Below, one piece after another: positions 36,824 to 44,877 of a stretch of DNA of 64,000 nt. Origin of the DNA: Rheinheimera tangshanensis (GTDB lineage: Bacteria > Pseudomonadota > Gammaproteobacteria > Enterobacterales > Alteromonadaceae); assembly GCF_014645135.1 (NCBI RefSeq), contig NZ_BMLH01000009.1, forward strand, positions 1 through 64,000, given 5' to 3'. Position 1 is the stretch's first letter, and each line of letters begins with the position of its first letter. The notes under the pieces are model-generated. The model was not told the origin of the DNA. It ran no database searches and saw only the letters and a program-made list of their open reading frames with translations. The position numbers were made by a program, and so were the translations under genes.

Positions 36824-36854
36824 CTGTATATCCATACACTGTATATGCAAACAG
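36824..36854 (+). promoter_or_regulatory. Tandem LexA (SOS) boxes upstream of sulA
   Basis: CTGTATATGCAAACAG (36839-36854) is a perfect CTG-N10-CAG LexA box. CTGTATATCCATACAC (36824-36839) overlaps it by one base and matches except for CAC in place of CAG. They lie 15-45 bases before the sulA ATG. Confidence 0.88.
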
Positions 36855-36869
36855 TATTGGAGCGTCGCC

Positions 36870-37340
36870 ATGTTGAATTTAAATAAAGCAGTTCATACCT
36901 ACCCTTCACTGGGCCAAAACCAATTACAGCATAAAAGCGGTCAAACCGCGTTTTATCAAAAATTACAGATCACTGCAGGCCAATTGGCATTGCCTGAATT
37001 GCTATTTATTATTCAGCAGCACCAACAACAATCAGGCTGGGTGCTGTTATTGGCACCTAACCAGCTACCGGACAAATCTACCTTCACAGGCTTTGATGTA
37101 GACATGTCCAAAGTACTGGTGATCCAGCAAAAACAAATCAGCAATATCCATACAGTACTCAGCGATGCGTTAAGCAGCAGCACCTGCAGCGCTGTGGTTG
37201 TCTGGCAGGATCAGTTCAGTGAGAGCTCACTGCAGCATTATCAGCAACTAGCCGAGCAACATCAAACTAGCTTTTATCAGTTGAGCAGCGATGCAGTGCA
37301 AGCCCAGACCACCAATACACGTATTACGGTAAGTCACTAA
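36870..37340 (+). CDS. sulA: SOS cell-division inhibitor SulA-like
   Basis: 156 residues. The central and C-terminal parts follow SulA: LPELLFIIQQHQQQSGWVLLLAPNQ, KVLVIQQKQISNIHTVLSDAL, SSSTCSAVVVWQDQFSESSLQHYQQLAEQHQ. SulA blocks FtsZ ring assembly during the SOS response. The twin LexA boxes directly upstream and GGAG eight bases before the ATG support the call. The tail ends without a clear Lon-recognition histidine comparable to that of E. coli. Stand-alone gene. Confidence 0.88.
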   Translation: MLNLNKAVHTYPSLGQNQLQHKSGQTAFYQKLQITAGQLALPELLFIIQQHQQQSGWVLLLAPNQLPDKSTFTGFDVDMSKVLVIQQKQISNIHTVLSDALSSSTCSAVVVWQDQFSESSLQHYQQLAEQHQTSFYQLSSDAVQAQTTNTRITVSH

Positions 37341-37468
37341 TTCAGGCCTAAAGCCAGCTAAAGATACAACTGGCTTGGCCCTGACTGTCATTTTGCTTAC
37401 ACTAGGGCCTGATTAAGGTTTTTGTTGATGGTTTTATGGAAGCTTTGTAATGAAGTTTTCATTGAAGC

Positions 37469-37987
37469 ATGAAAAGCAGAGTGAGTATTCAATTGGCAGG
37501 CGTATTGTCATCTTTATGTTATTGCGGTTCAGGTAAAACCTTTGCAACCTGTTGTGAGCCACTGATCTGTGGTCAGACCTTTGCACAAAACCCACAACAA
37601 CTGATGCGGTCTCGTTACAGCGCCTATTGCCATCATGATAAAAATCCGCAGTGTTACCACTACATTCTGCAGACTTATCATTCAAAGGCTCGCTCTGAAC
37701 ACAATCTGGCTGATATTGCCAGCTTCGCTCAAGCTGTGCGTTTTGTCGGTTTGAAGATCATCGACGATACCAGGCTCAGTGCAAGCCAGGTGCACTTTAT
37801 AGCCTCTTATCTGGTCGGCGATAAGCTGGAATTATTGGATGAAGTGTCCGATTTTGAGCTGGAGCAAGGCCACTGGATGTACAGCAATGGTGTATTAACA
37901 GAACATCCTGCCACTCGGATATCCCGTAATGACACCTGCCCTTGCGGCAGTGGCCTTAAATTTAAAAAATGTCAGCATCAAAGGTAA
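37469..37987 (+). CDS. ychJ: YchJ family protein (double SEC-C motif)
   Basis: 172 residues. A zinc-binding SEC-C motif occurs at each end: LCYCGSGKTFATCC near the N terminus and CPCGSGLKFKKCQ at the C terminus. Between them is the UPF0225 core (QLMRSRYSAYCHH, then DEVSDFELEQGHWMYSNG). Possible nucleic-acid or ribosome-associated zinc protein; no function established. Its start (37469) lacks a strong ribosome site. Confidence 0.9.
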   Translation: MKSRVSIQLAGVLSSLCYCGSGKTFATCCEPLICGQTFAQNPQQLMRSRYSAYCHHDKNPQCYHYILQTYHSKARSEHNLADIASFAQAVRFVGLKIIDDTRLSASQVHFIASYLVGDKLELLDEVSDFELEQGHWMYSNGVLTEHPATRISRNDTCPCGSGLKFKKCQHQR

Positions 37988-37997
37988 CCAAACGTTA

Positions 37998-38480
37998 TCA
38001 GGCATGCAGCTGATTTAAAATCTCATACAAAGCGGTAGGATCAGATACCATCATCTCTGGTTTTTGCTGAACCAGGTGACGTCTTGCATGCAAACTTAAA
38101 CCAGATTTCACCTCATCCGGCAGTTTCTGTTTATTGTCTTCCATCACCAAAGGCGCCCCTTGTAGGCACTGCATTAAATGCAAAGCGACAGCACCACCTT
38201 GCTGAAAAGCTGTGGCTTGCTGTTTTAAATGCACTTCATCTTCAGGTAAAAATGCAAAAGGCCGCGCTTGTTGTATGCCCAGTTGCTGATAAAGATCAGG
38301 TTGAAATCTGGCGCTTTGTGTATCAGGCGTATAAAACTGCGCAAACTCTTCCACTGCAGGCGATAAAAATGCCAGCCAGAGTGAAAAATCACTCAGTCTG
38401 TGTTGTTGTATCGCCTCGTTTAACCGGACTCCGGTTTGCCACTCATTAATCAGCATAAAATCTGCACAAAAACATCCCAT
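37998..38480 (-). CDS. Uncharacterised protein, possibly VC2046/SO_2500 family
   Basis: 160 residues, no signal or membrane segment. INEWQTGVRLNEAIQQHRLSDFSLWLAFLSP, PFAFLPEDE and the ARRHLVQQKPEM tail resemble the VC2046/SO_2500 family as I recall it. Function unknown. The start is uncertain: ATG at 38480 or ATG at 38456, neither with a clear ribosome site. Convergent with ychJ. Confidence 0.6.
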   Translation of the reverse strand: MGCFCADFMLINEWQTGVRLNEAIQQHRLSDFSLWLAFLSPAVEEFAQFYTPDTQSARFQPDLYQQLGIQQARPFAFLPEDEVHLKQQATAFQQGGAVALHLMQCLQGAPLVMEDNKQKLPDEVKSGLSLHARRHLVQQKPEMMVSDPTALYEILNQLHA

Positions 38481-38672
38481 TGCTTGCTTTATCGGCAGTC
38501 AGACAAAAAAGTTGAGTAATTTCCTTTACATAAAAATGTTTTTTGATAAGATGCGCACCACACTTGTGGATCTCTTCCTGCTTTCAAGTTCCAGAATAAG
38601 TCGCTAAATTTTCCTTGCTAAAATCCAACATATTATCAACACTTGCGATAATTGAATCGATAGGTTTGCTGA

Positions 38673-40361
38673 ATGTCGTACAAAACTCTCGAAAATCTTC
38701 GAGTCCTTATTGTTGATGACCAACGTCCTTTCCAGTTATTGCTCAAAGGCATACTGTATTCGATGGGTGCCACTAATATCGCCTTTGTAATGACAGGTGA
38801 ACAGGCCTTGTGGAAATGTATGCATGGCTCTTACGACGTGTTGTTCGTCGATTACAACTTAGGTTCAGGAAAAAACGGTCGTCAGTTACTGGAAGATTTA
38901 CGCGAGAAAAAACTGCTTCATCCAGCTGCTGTTTATATGATAGTGACAGGTGAAAATCAGGTCCCTATGGTTGTAGGTGCAATAGAAGCAGAACCTGATG
39001 ATTACATAATCAAACCTTTTTCACAGAGTGTCTTACGCACCCGTCTGGTTAAAATTCAAAACCGAAAGAAACAGCTGGCGCCGATTTATCAGGCCATGTT
39101 TGATGATCAACCTGAACTGGTGATCGAAGCCTGTAAACAAGAACGTGAACAAGCGGGTCGTTATCATTCATTATGTGGTCGTATTCAGGCTGAAACCCAT
39201 TTAAAACTCAAGCAATACGATGAAGCGGAAGCCTTACTCTCTGAGACCTTATCATTCAGTCGTACCAACTGGGCTTTATTGCTTCAGGCGCGTTTATGTT
39301 TTGAACAAGGGCGTTTTGAGGAAAGTCTTGAGCTGTGTAATGAAGCTATAGACACCAACAGGTATTTTGCTGAAGCTTTTGACCTCAAAGCACGTAATCT
39401 GCTCGCTCAGGGCTTGATGGCTGAAGCTATGGAAGTGATATCACAAGCCATTGTTATTTCTCCATTTTCTATCAGCAGGCAAAACTTGTTAATGGACATA
39501 GCCCGGGATATGGATGATGTGGCCAGTCTGGTGCAAGCCAGTAAACAAATCTACGAAATTACCCGTCGTGCGGCTCGTCAGGAAGTGGTGCATTTACTGA
39601 ATTACATCCGTACAGTGATAGATGCCGCCTCACGCTCCGAAGACTTGAATCAGCGTAATAAATACCAACAGGAAGCCTTGTTGGCGATTCACAGAGCCAA
39701 GCGGGAAGATACTGTGATTCGTGACTTTGACTTTGAATTGTTTGAAACCTTATGCCAGGCACGTTTGGAATCTTTAAGTGGTCAGCAGTATTTAGCTAAA
39801 AAAACCTACGCTACAGTATCGGATCGGGTGGCTGCGCAAATGGCCCCTCAAATCGATCCAGATAATCCAGACGAAATACCCCCTATTCCTCATTGTGCAG
39901 CAGACGCAGTGTTGTTGTTAAACCAAATCGGTGAGTTTGAACAGGCATCTGCACTGACTCAAAATCTGAATAAAGTGAATGGAGCCATAGATCCAATACT
40001 ACAAAAGCTATTTAGTGAGCAGCAAAACCGCTCTTTGAGCCGTCAAGCGAGCTTTAATGAATTAAATAAGCAAGGTATTCAGTTCTACAAGGAAAGCAAT
40101 TACGAGCAAGCGTTGCTCTGTTTTGAGCAAGCACTTGAAGTCGCTCCAATGAATACAGGTAGTGCATTGAACTTCATACAAACAGCAATACAAATGATGG
40201 CCGATCCGAAACGAAAAAAACCTTTAGAGTTGGTTGAGAAATGCCGCAAGACCTTCCGGGTGGTCGACAATATGCCGCTGCCCGAACACCATAAAGTGCG
40301 ACATCAGGAATTATTGCAACAGTTTAATAAACTCAAAGAAGAAAAACGCTACAGCCGCTAA
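38673..40361 (+). CDS. Response regulator with C-terminal TPR repeats
   Basis: 562 residues. The N-terminal receiver domain has the acidic pair VLIVDD (15-16), the phosphoacceptor Asp60 in VLFVDYNLG, MIVTGEN and the lysine in DDYIIKPFSQS. From about 135 onward it is a series of TPR-like helix pairs (EAEALLSETLSFSRTNWALLL, GRFEESLELCNEAI, NYEQALLCFEQALEVAP). There is no DNA-binding or enzyme domain, so it probably acts by protein contact. No partner kinase is adjacent. Confidence 0.88.
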   Translation: MSYKTLENLRVLIVDDQRPFQLLLKGILYSMGATNIAFVMTGEQALWKCMHGSYDVLFVDYNLGSGKNGRQLLEDLREKKLLHPAAVYMIVTGENQVPMVVGAIEAEPDDYIIKPFSQSVLRTRLVKIQNRKKQLAPIYQAMFDDQPELVIEACKQEREQAGRYHSLCGRIQAETHLKLKQYDEAEALLSETLSFSRTNWALLLQARLCFEQGRFEESLELCNEAIDTNRYFAEAFDLKARNLLAQGLMAEAMEVISQAIVISPFSISRQNLLMDIARDMDDVASLVQASKQIYEITRRAARQEVVHLLNYIRTVIDAASRSEDLNQRNKYQQEALLAIHRAKREDTVIRDFDFELFETLCQARLESLSGQQYLAKKTYATVSDRVAAQMAPQIDPDNPDEIPPIPHCAADAVLLLNQIGEFEQASALTQNLNKVNGAIDPILQKLFSEQQNRSLSRQASFNELNKQGIQFYKESNYEQALLCFEQALEVAPMNTGSALNFIQTAIQMMADPKRKKPLELVEKCRKTFRVVDNMPLPEHHKVRHQELLQQFNKLKEEKRYSR

Positions 40362-40379
40362 AACGCATTTTGGCGGCTG
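40352..40379. terminator. Hairpin at the end of the receiver-TPR gene
   Basis: CAGCCGC (40352-40358) pairs with GCGGCTG (40373-40379); the left arm overlaps the stop codon region. A T-rich tail occurs on the leftward side (GTTTTTCTTC), suggesting it serves deoC as much as the TPR gene. Weak. Confidence 0.35.
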
Positions 40380-40394
40380 CAAATGAGCTGCTCT

Positions 40395-41129
40395 TTAGTA
40401 GTCCAGTTGCTGACTTAAATCATTGAGCAAAGCACTGGCTCCCAAACGCATCAACTGAGCTGTGGCCACTTCACCCGTCAATTCCTCAAACAGACTGACC
40501 AGCTTTAACGCGAATTCCACTGAACGTACTCCACCTGAAGCTTTAAAACCCACAGGTCGCTCAGAGGCCGCAATCACTGCTAGCATAATACGTGCAGCTT
40601 CTTCTGTTACACCCACTTTGACTTTACCAGTAGAGGTTTTGACAAAGTCAGCACCGGATCCGACCACCAACTCTGTTGCTTTACTGATTTGCTGACAGGT
40701 CACCAACTCACCTGATTCAATAATAATTTTCAGACACACACCGGTAGTCGCCTGACGCACTGCGGCTAAAAACTCACGGACCAGCTGTGTTTGTCCGGAC
40801 AATAACGCCTGATAAGGCAATACACAGTCAATTTCATCTGCTCCCGCCATCAAAGCCGCTTTAATTTGGTCCAAAACCTGTGATAAAGGTAAAGCTCCAG
40901 AGGGAAAATTCACCACTGTCGCCAGCTTTATCGCGTACTGGTTTTTCTGCAGAAAATCTTTGACCTGAGTCAGATACTGTGGGTACACACATACAGCAGC
41001 AGGTAAGACGGCGGCCCCCGCCAGATCCTGTTCCAGCCATTGCTGCATAGCCGCAGCATCATCCTGATCATTTAAACGGGTTAAATCCACCAGCTTCATC
41101 AGCTGTTGTATACGCAGAGGGTTCGTCAT
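40395..41129 (-). CDS. deoC: Deoxyribose-phosphate aldolase
   Basis: Cleaves 2-deoxyribose-5-phosphate to glyceraldehyde-3-phosphate and acetaldehyde in deoxynucleoside catabolism. It is 244 residues. The Schiff-base lysine is Lys164 in ADFVKTSTGK, the proton-relay lysine is Lys196 in GFKASGGVR, and Asp101 lies in ADEIDCVLPY. It is not in a deo operon here; its neighbours are unrelated. Confidence 0.95.
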   Translation of the reverse strand: MTNPLRIQQLMKLVDLTRLNDQDDAAAMQQWLEQDLAGAAVLPAAVCVYPQYLTQVKDFLQKNQYAIKLATVVNFPSGALPLSQVLDQIKAALMAGADEIDCVLPYQALLSGQTQLVREFLAAVRQATTGVCLKIIIESGELVTCQQISKATELVVGSGADFVKTSTGKVKVGVTEEAARIMLAVIAASERPVGFKASGGVRSVEFALKLVSLFEELTGEVATAQLMRLGASALLNDLSQQLDY

Positions 41130-41152
41130 GCTGTTGTCCTGAAAAAAGAATA

Positions 41153-41377
41153 GTGGCTCTGAGTGGCCAATTTATTGTTGATCCGGCTCACAGGAAAAGT
41201 GAGTTGCGGCGAATTAAAACAGAAAACAGGCTGTACTGGGAAGAGCACACAAGACTTTGCCAGGGACAAAATGCAAAGCTAAGTGCACAGATCAAAAAAA
41301 ACAGCAATAAAATGGAATTTTTTCAGCAACGAGCAGTCTTACACCATGAATCATGTTTCCATTCTCCCAAGAAGTAA
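41153..41377 (+). CDS. Small basic helical ORF, hypothetical
   Basis: 74 residues from a GTG start, rich in Lys/Arg with a likely helix (SELRRIKTENRLYWEEHTRLCQ). No family recognised. It diverges from deoC and is followed five bases after its stop by an excellent terminator, so the region is probably transcribed, either as a small gene or as a small RNA. The ribosome site is weak. Confidence 0.45.
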   Translation: MALSGQFIVDPAHRKSELRRIKTENRLYWEEHTRLCQGQNAKLSAQIKKNSNKMEFFQQRAVLHHESCFHSPKK

Positions 41378-41382
41378 ACTTT

Positions 41383-41412
41383 GCCGGTCCTGTGACCGGC
41401 TTTCTTTTTTTT
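41383..41412 (+). terminator. Rho-independent terminator
   Basis: GCCGGTC / GACCGGC stem with loop CTGT followed by TTTCTTTTTTTT. It ends the transcript covering 41153-41377. Confidence 0.9.
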
Positions 41413-41443
41413 ACCCCTGAAAAAACAACAAAACCCCAAAAAT

Positions 41444-42202
41444 TTATAGCTTCATCCAGTGCTGGTTTTGTTTTAACCAGAGCCGTGCTTTGGCCGCATC
41501 ACTGTTAAATCTGGCGACTAAAGTCCAGAAATTTTTACTGTGGTTCATATGTACCAGATGCGCCAGCTCGTGTACAACGACGTAACGAGCAACCCACTGA
41601 GGTGCCATCAATAAGCGCCAGTTGAAGCTCAGTACCCCAGCAGAGTCACAACTGCCCCACTTGGCTTTAAAATTACAAACACGCACTGCACTACTTTGAA
41701 GCACCATACGTTGTTGTTCGAACCGGACTTGCTGTTCAAACCAAGACTGAGCCTGCTGCAGATAAAACTCTGTCACCAGCTTTTCTATCCACTTTGACTG
41801 ACTTTGCGCTTTGTTACGGCTAGAGAGCTGCAGCCATAAACAGTCTCCATCCAGACTGAACTGATTGACCGAATCCTGTACTATTTTCAGCTCTAAGGTA
41901 TCTTCAAATAGAGGAATTTTTAATTGCTCCAACCAGCCTGCAGCAAGCGGTTGCTGCTGTTGTTCCAAGTGCTTCTCTATCCACGCTTTTTTCTGTCGGA
42001 TAAGCTGCTGAATAAACTGCAGATCACAGCCTGTAGGCGCACTGACCCATAGCTGTCCAGCTTGAATTTTAAGTTGAATGCTGCGCCTTTTAGCAGAAAA
42101 CTTTAATTGATAGGCAGGTAACTCAGAACTCACAACATCAGACTCGTCAAGATAAAGCTCTAGCTTAAAGTTTGTCAGTGGACTGAGCAAGCAGCTGTTC
42201 AC
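41444..42202 (-). CDS. YgjP-like zinc metallopeptidase (DUF45)
   Basis: 252 residues. The zinc site is VVVHELAHLVHMNHSKNFW (HExxH plus downstream His), preceded by the family marker KAKWGSCDSAGVLSFNWRLLMAP. The N-terminal strands (KRRSIQLKIQAGQLWVSAPTG) are also typical. Cytosolic; SprT-like in fold. The start is a GTG at 42202 with a weak ribosome site. Divergent from xthA. Confidence 0.88.
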   Translation of the reverse strand: MNSCLLSPLTNFKLELYLDESDVVSSELPAYQLKFSAKRRSIQLKIQAGQLWVSAPTGCDLQFIQQLIRQKKAWIEKHLEQQQQPLAAGWLEQLKIPLFEDTLELKIVQDSVNQFSLDGDCLWLQLSSRNKAQSQSKWIEKLVTEFYLQQAQSWFEQQVRFEQQRMVLQSSAVRVCNFKAKWGSCDSAGVLSFNWRLLMAPQWVARYVVVHELAHLVHMNHSKNFWTLVARFNSDAAKARLWLKQNQHWMKL

Positions 42203-42270
42203 GCCAAGGCTGACAAAATGCTAGTATACGGCTCAAACGCTTTAACTCTTAGTTGGACCAAAGAATCATC

Positions 42271-43083
42271 ATGAAAATTATCTCTTTTAATATAAATGGC
42301 TTACGTGCCAGACCACACCAAATCGAAGCTTTATTGGCTAAACATTCTCCCGATTTTGTCGGTTTGCAGGAAATTAAAGTTCATGATGATGAATTCCCGC
42401 TGGAGGAAATGCAGAAGTTTGGCTATCACTTGTATTACTTTGGTCAAAAAGGTCATTACGGTGTAGCTATTCTGAGTAAAAAACCGGCGTTGTCGATGTT
42501 GTATGGTTTTCCAACAGACGCCCCTGACGCACAGCGCCGTATGCTGATTGGTACTTTTGCCCTGGAAAATGGTAAAACCCTGACCTTATTAAATGGCTAT
42601 TTTCCGCAAGGTGAAAACCGTAGTCACGACACTAAATTCCCAGCCAAACAAAAGTTTTACGCTGACTTACAGCAGTATTTAGTGAATCACCATAGCCCTG
42701 AGGATTACGTGGCAGTGATTGGTGATATCAACATATCCCCAGAAGATCTGGATATCGGCATAGGGGAAGCCAATGCGAAGCGTTGGTTGAAAGAGGGTAA
42801 ATGTTCATTTTTACCTGAAGAGCGCGTTATGCTGGCGACATTAAAAGGCTGGGGCCTCATCGATACGTTTCGGGCTTTGCATCCGGACGCGACAGAGAAA
42901 TACAGTTGGTTTGACTACCGTTCCAAAGGTTTTGATGACAACAGAGGACTGCGGATTGATGTTGTGATGGCAACCGCACCGCTGGCCGCTTTATGTACAG
43001 AAAGTGATGTGGATTATGAGCTGCGTGCTTTAGAACGCCCTTCAGACCATGCCCCTGTCTGGTCGACTTTTGATTTAAGTTAA
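42271..43083 (+). CDS. xthA: Exodeoxyribonuclease III
   Basis: The major AP endonuclease/3'-repair exonuclease. The metal-binding Glu34 is in [17 protein letters not shown] gives the catalytic tyrosine region, [13 protein letters not shown] holds the catalytic Asp/Asn, and the terminal SDHAPVW gives the general base. 270 residues from the ATG at 42271; the frame opens earlier at a TTG. The next gene follows after four bases and may be co-transcribed. Confidence 0.95.
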   Translation: MKIISFNINGLRARPHQIEALLAKHSPDFVGLQEIKVHDDEFPLEEMQKFGYHLYYFGQKGHYGVAILSKKPALSMLYGFPTDAPDAQRRMLIGTFALENGKTLTLLNGYFPQGENRSHDTKFPAKQKFYADLQQYLVNHHSPEDYVAVIGDINISPEDLDIGIGEANAKRWLKEGKCSFLPEERVMLATLKGWGLIDTFRALHPDATEKYSWFDYRSKGFDDNRGLRIDVVMATAPLAALCTESDVDYELRALERPSDHAPVWSTFDLS

Positions 43084-43087
43084 GCTG

Positions 43088-43708
43088 ATGCTGGCAGCGT
43101 TTTGTCTGCTACTGATAGCTGCGTTGGTGCTCAACCGCAGCTTCTGGCAAGAACTGCAGCAAAAAGCTGTCCCCTGGCCTGTGGCTGGGGCCAGTGTCTG
43201 TGCGTTGGCTTTGCTTTGGCAAACCGATGCAACAGTGCTGGATGCACTGTCTATCCATTTTTTGGCACTTACCAGCTTAGTGCTGGTTTTTGGTCTGCGT
43301 ATAAGCGCTTTGCTTTTTGTATTAGTGATAGCGCTGCAATGGCTGATGAGTGATCGACCTCTTGAACAGTGGCTATGGACTCTGGCTTGCGGCTGGTTGG
43401 TGCTTGCACTGAACTACCTGATATACCTGCTTTGTTTTCATTATCTGCAACGGCATTTATTTGTGTATTTATTTGTCTGTGCGTTTTTAAACAGCGCCTT
43501 AGGTTTGATGGTCTATATGCTTTTGCAAGCATGGATCCATGCGGATCATTACAGCACAGAGCAGTTGTATCAGGGGTATCTGATTTTTATCCCACTGGCC
43601 GCTTTGCCGGAGGCCTTGCTTAATGGCATGGCGATGACCTTGTTGGTGATTTATAAACCCCAGTGGGTGTATACCTTTTATCAACGGATTTACTTATCCG
43701 ATAAATAA
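43088..43708 (+). CDS. CbiM-like membrane protein (COG3235 type)
   Basis: 206 residues with about six membrane helices. The C-terminal part (FIPLAALPEALLNGMAMTLLVIYKPQWV) resembles the end of CbiM/energy-coupling-factor permeases for cobalt or nickel. No ATPase or CbiN/CbiQ partner lies nearby, so transport activity is doubtful. Starts four bases after the xthA stop. Confidence 0.75.
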   Translation: MLAAFCLLLIAALVLNRSFWQELQQKAVPWPVAGASVCALALLWQTDATVLDALSIHFLALTSLVLVFGLRISALLFVLVIALQWLMSDRPLEQWLWTLACGWLVLALNYLIYLLCFHYLQRHLFVYLFVCAFLNSALGLMVYMLLQAWIHADHYSTEQLYQGYLIFIPLAALPEALLNGMAMTLLVIYKPQWVYTFYQRIYLSDK

Positions 43709-43739
43709 CATGCCCAAAGTCATTGGAGTTACCTGGAGT

Positions 43740-43759
43740 CAAAAAGAGCAAACTGCTCT
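43740..43759 (-). terminator. Short hairpin terminator of yfbV
   Basis: Leftward, AGAGCA and TGCTCT pair around GTT and are followed by five T. A six-base-pair stem is modest but the placement after yfbV fits. Confidence 0.5.
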
Positions 43760-43812
43760 GAGCCAATCAAGCAGTAACTTGAAATAGTAAGGGGAAACAG
43801 CTGACGACTGAC

Positions 43813-44256
43813 TCAGAGCCAGTCGCGCAGAAAAGTTTTATCGAGTTGGCCAAAGGCTTGTTTGAGCAACAAGGCTAAATCTGAATAACGCAGTTTGTGC
43901 TGAGGGTTTTGGGTTTGTAGCCCCTGAGCCTGCATTTTCTGTCTAATTTCGCCATACCAGCTACTCAGACCCGGAGGCAATTCAGTCTGAGCTCGTTTTC
44001 CCAGCCAATACCAGCCCTGAAACGGCATCGACAAAATAAACAACATCATGGTCAAAATAAGTGGCAACTGGTCTGTACCCAGTTGATTGAACTGCACCAA
44101 AGCACCTACTACCGCCACCACAGGCAGAGTCTTTTGTGCAAAAACCGTCATCCTGATGATTTTATTTTCTGGAAAAACTGCATTTAATTGAGGTACTACA
44201 GGCCAGTCACGGCTGTACTGCAGCCCAGCTTTGAGTGTCGAAAACATAGCTGACAT
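43813..44256 (-). CDS. yfbV: UPF0208 membrane protein YfbV
   Basis: 147 residues. Two membrane helices in the middle, with ENKIIRMTVFAQKTLPVVAVV, MPFQGWYWLGKRAQTELPP and the C terminus LKQAFGQLDKTFLRDWL matching YfbV (DUF412). E. coli YfbV is linked to chromosome Ter-region organisation. The ATG at 44256 follows GAGGAG at eight bases; the frame reaches a GTG at 44265. Confidence 0.92.
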   Translation of the reverse strand: MSAMFSTLKAGLQYSRDWPVVPQLNAVFPENKIIRMTVFAQKTLPVVAVVGALVQFNQLGTDQLPLILTMMLFILSMPFQGWYWLGKRAQTELPPGLSSWYGEIRQKMQAQGLQTQNPQHKLRYSDLALLLKQAFGQLDKTFLRDWL

Positions 44257-44548
44257 CGTAGGCACTCCTCTTCATTTTTAGTGCATTAACGACAAAGTCG
44301 TTCTATCGGAGTCTACCCCCTGCATCAACTATCGTCCAGCTTTGGCAGAAACTAAAGCGAAAATCTCAGAGCGTAGAAAATATTCTTAAACACAGACTAA
44401 AAATCCTACAATAGCCCGCCTATTTCAAACCAAGTGAGCTCAAAAGTTTTACGGTCAAACGTTCAGATTGAAGATGAAAACTATCAGTTTCCCGTCTTTG
44501 CACAACTATTTACGAATGAGCAAACTAAACAAATTTTGTGCCATTAGT

Positions 44549-44570
44549 TTTTTGATATAAATATCAAAAA
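44549..44570. repeat. 22-bp AT-rich palindrome
   Basis: TTTTTGATAT-AA-ATATCAAAAA, ten-base perfect arms. It could be an operator or a weak hairpin. Confidence 0.6.
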
Positions 44571-44602
44571 CTTAAGCAACTTAAACAGAACAACGCACAA
44601 AG

Positions 44603-44625
44603 TTATCCACAGAATCTGTGGACAA
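44603..44625. promoter_or_regulatory. Inverted pair of DnaA-box-like 9-mers
   Basis: TTATCCACA (44603-44611) is a perfect DnaA box. TGTGGACAA (44617-44625) is the complement of TTGTCCACA, one mismatch. They stand five bases apart as an inverted repeat. They may titrate DnaA or regulate the downstream gene. Confidence 0.5.
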
Positions 44626-44877
44626 CCAGACCAAAGAAAACATAAGGCTCTCATCGTTTTGTCATCAAAACTGACCACGACTTATCAGCTTTTCATGACA
44701 TTTTTATGGTCAACTCGCGAAAAAATACTATTTCATTGGATTGTACAACGTTGGATAAGTTCTGCGATCGCCGAAAGAATCGGGAAAGACAGTGGATTTA
44801 CCTTTAGCAGGAAATCTTCGCCAAATTGTATTTTTTTCGCTACTATCCGACTACATCCTTTTCAATGTATTTCGCTC

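Larger units (their letters stand above)
44266..44877. other. Long intergenic region with palindrome and DnaA-box pair
   Basis: About 610 bases between yfbV and the EIIA-like gene. It contains an AT palindrome at 44549-44570 and an inverted pair of DnaA-type 9-mers at 44603-44625. The frame of the EIIA-like protein stays open back to 44659, but this stretch does not look like protein and has no domain. No tRNA seen. Confidence 0.55.

Noticed and set aside
44549-44625. Chromosomal replication origin
   Set aside because: Only two DnaA boxes, no adjacent dnaA, dnaN, mnmG or DUE-like AT 13-mers, and surrounding genes are unrelated to origin regions.
44659-44877. N-terminal extension of the EIIA-like gene in an open frame
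   Set aside because: The EIIA motifs begin after the ATG at 44878 and the extension has no domain and covers the DnaA-box pair region; it is an intergenic open frame, not coding sequence.
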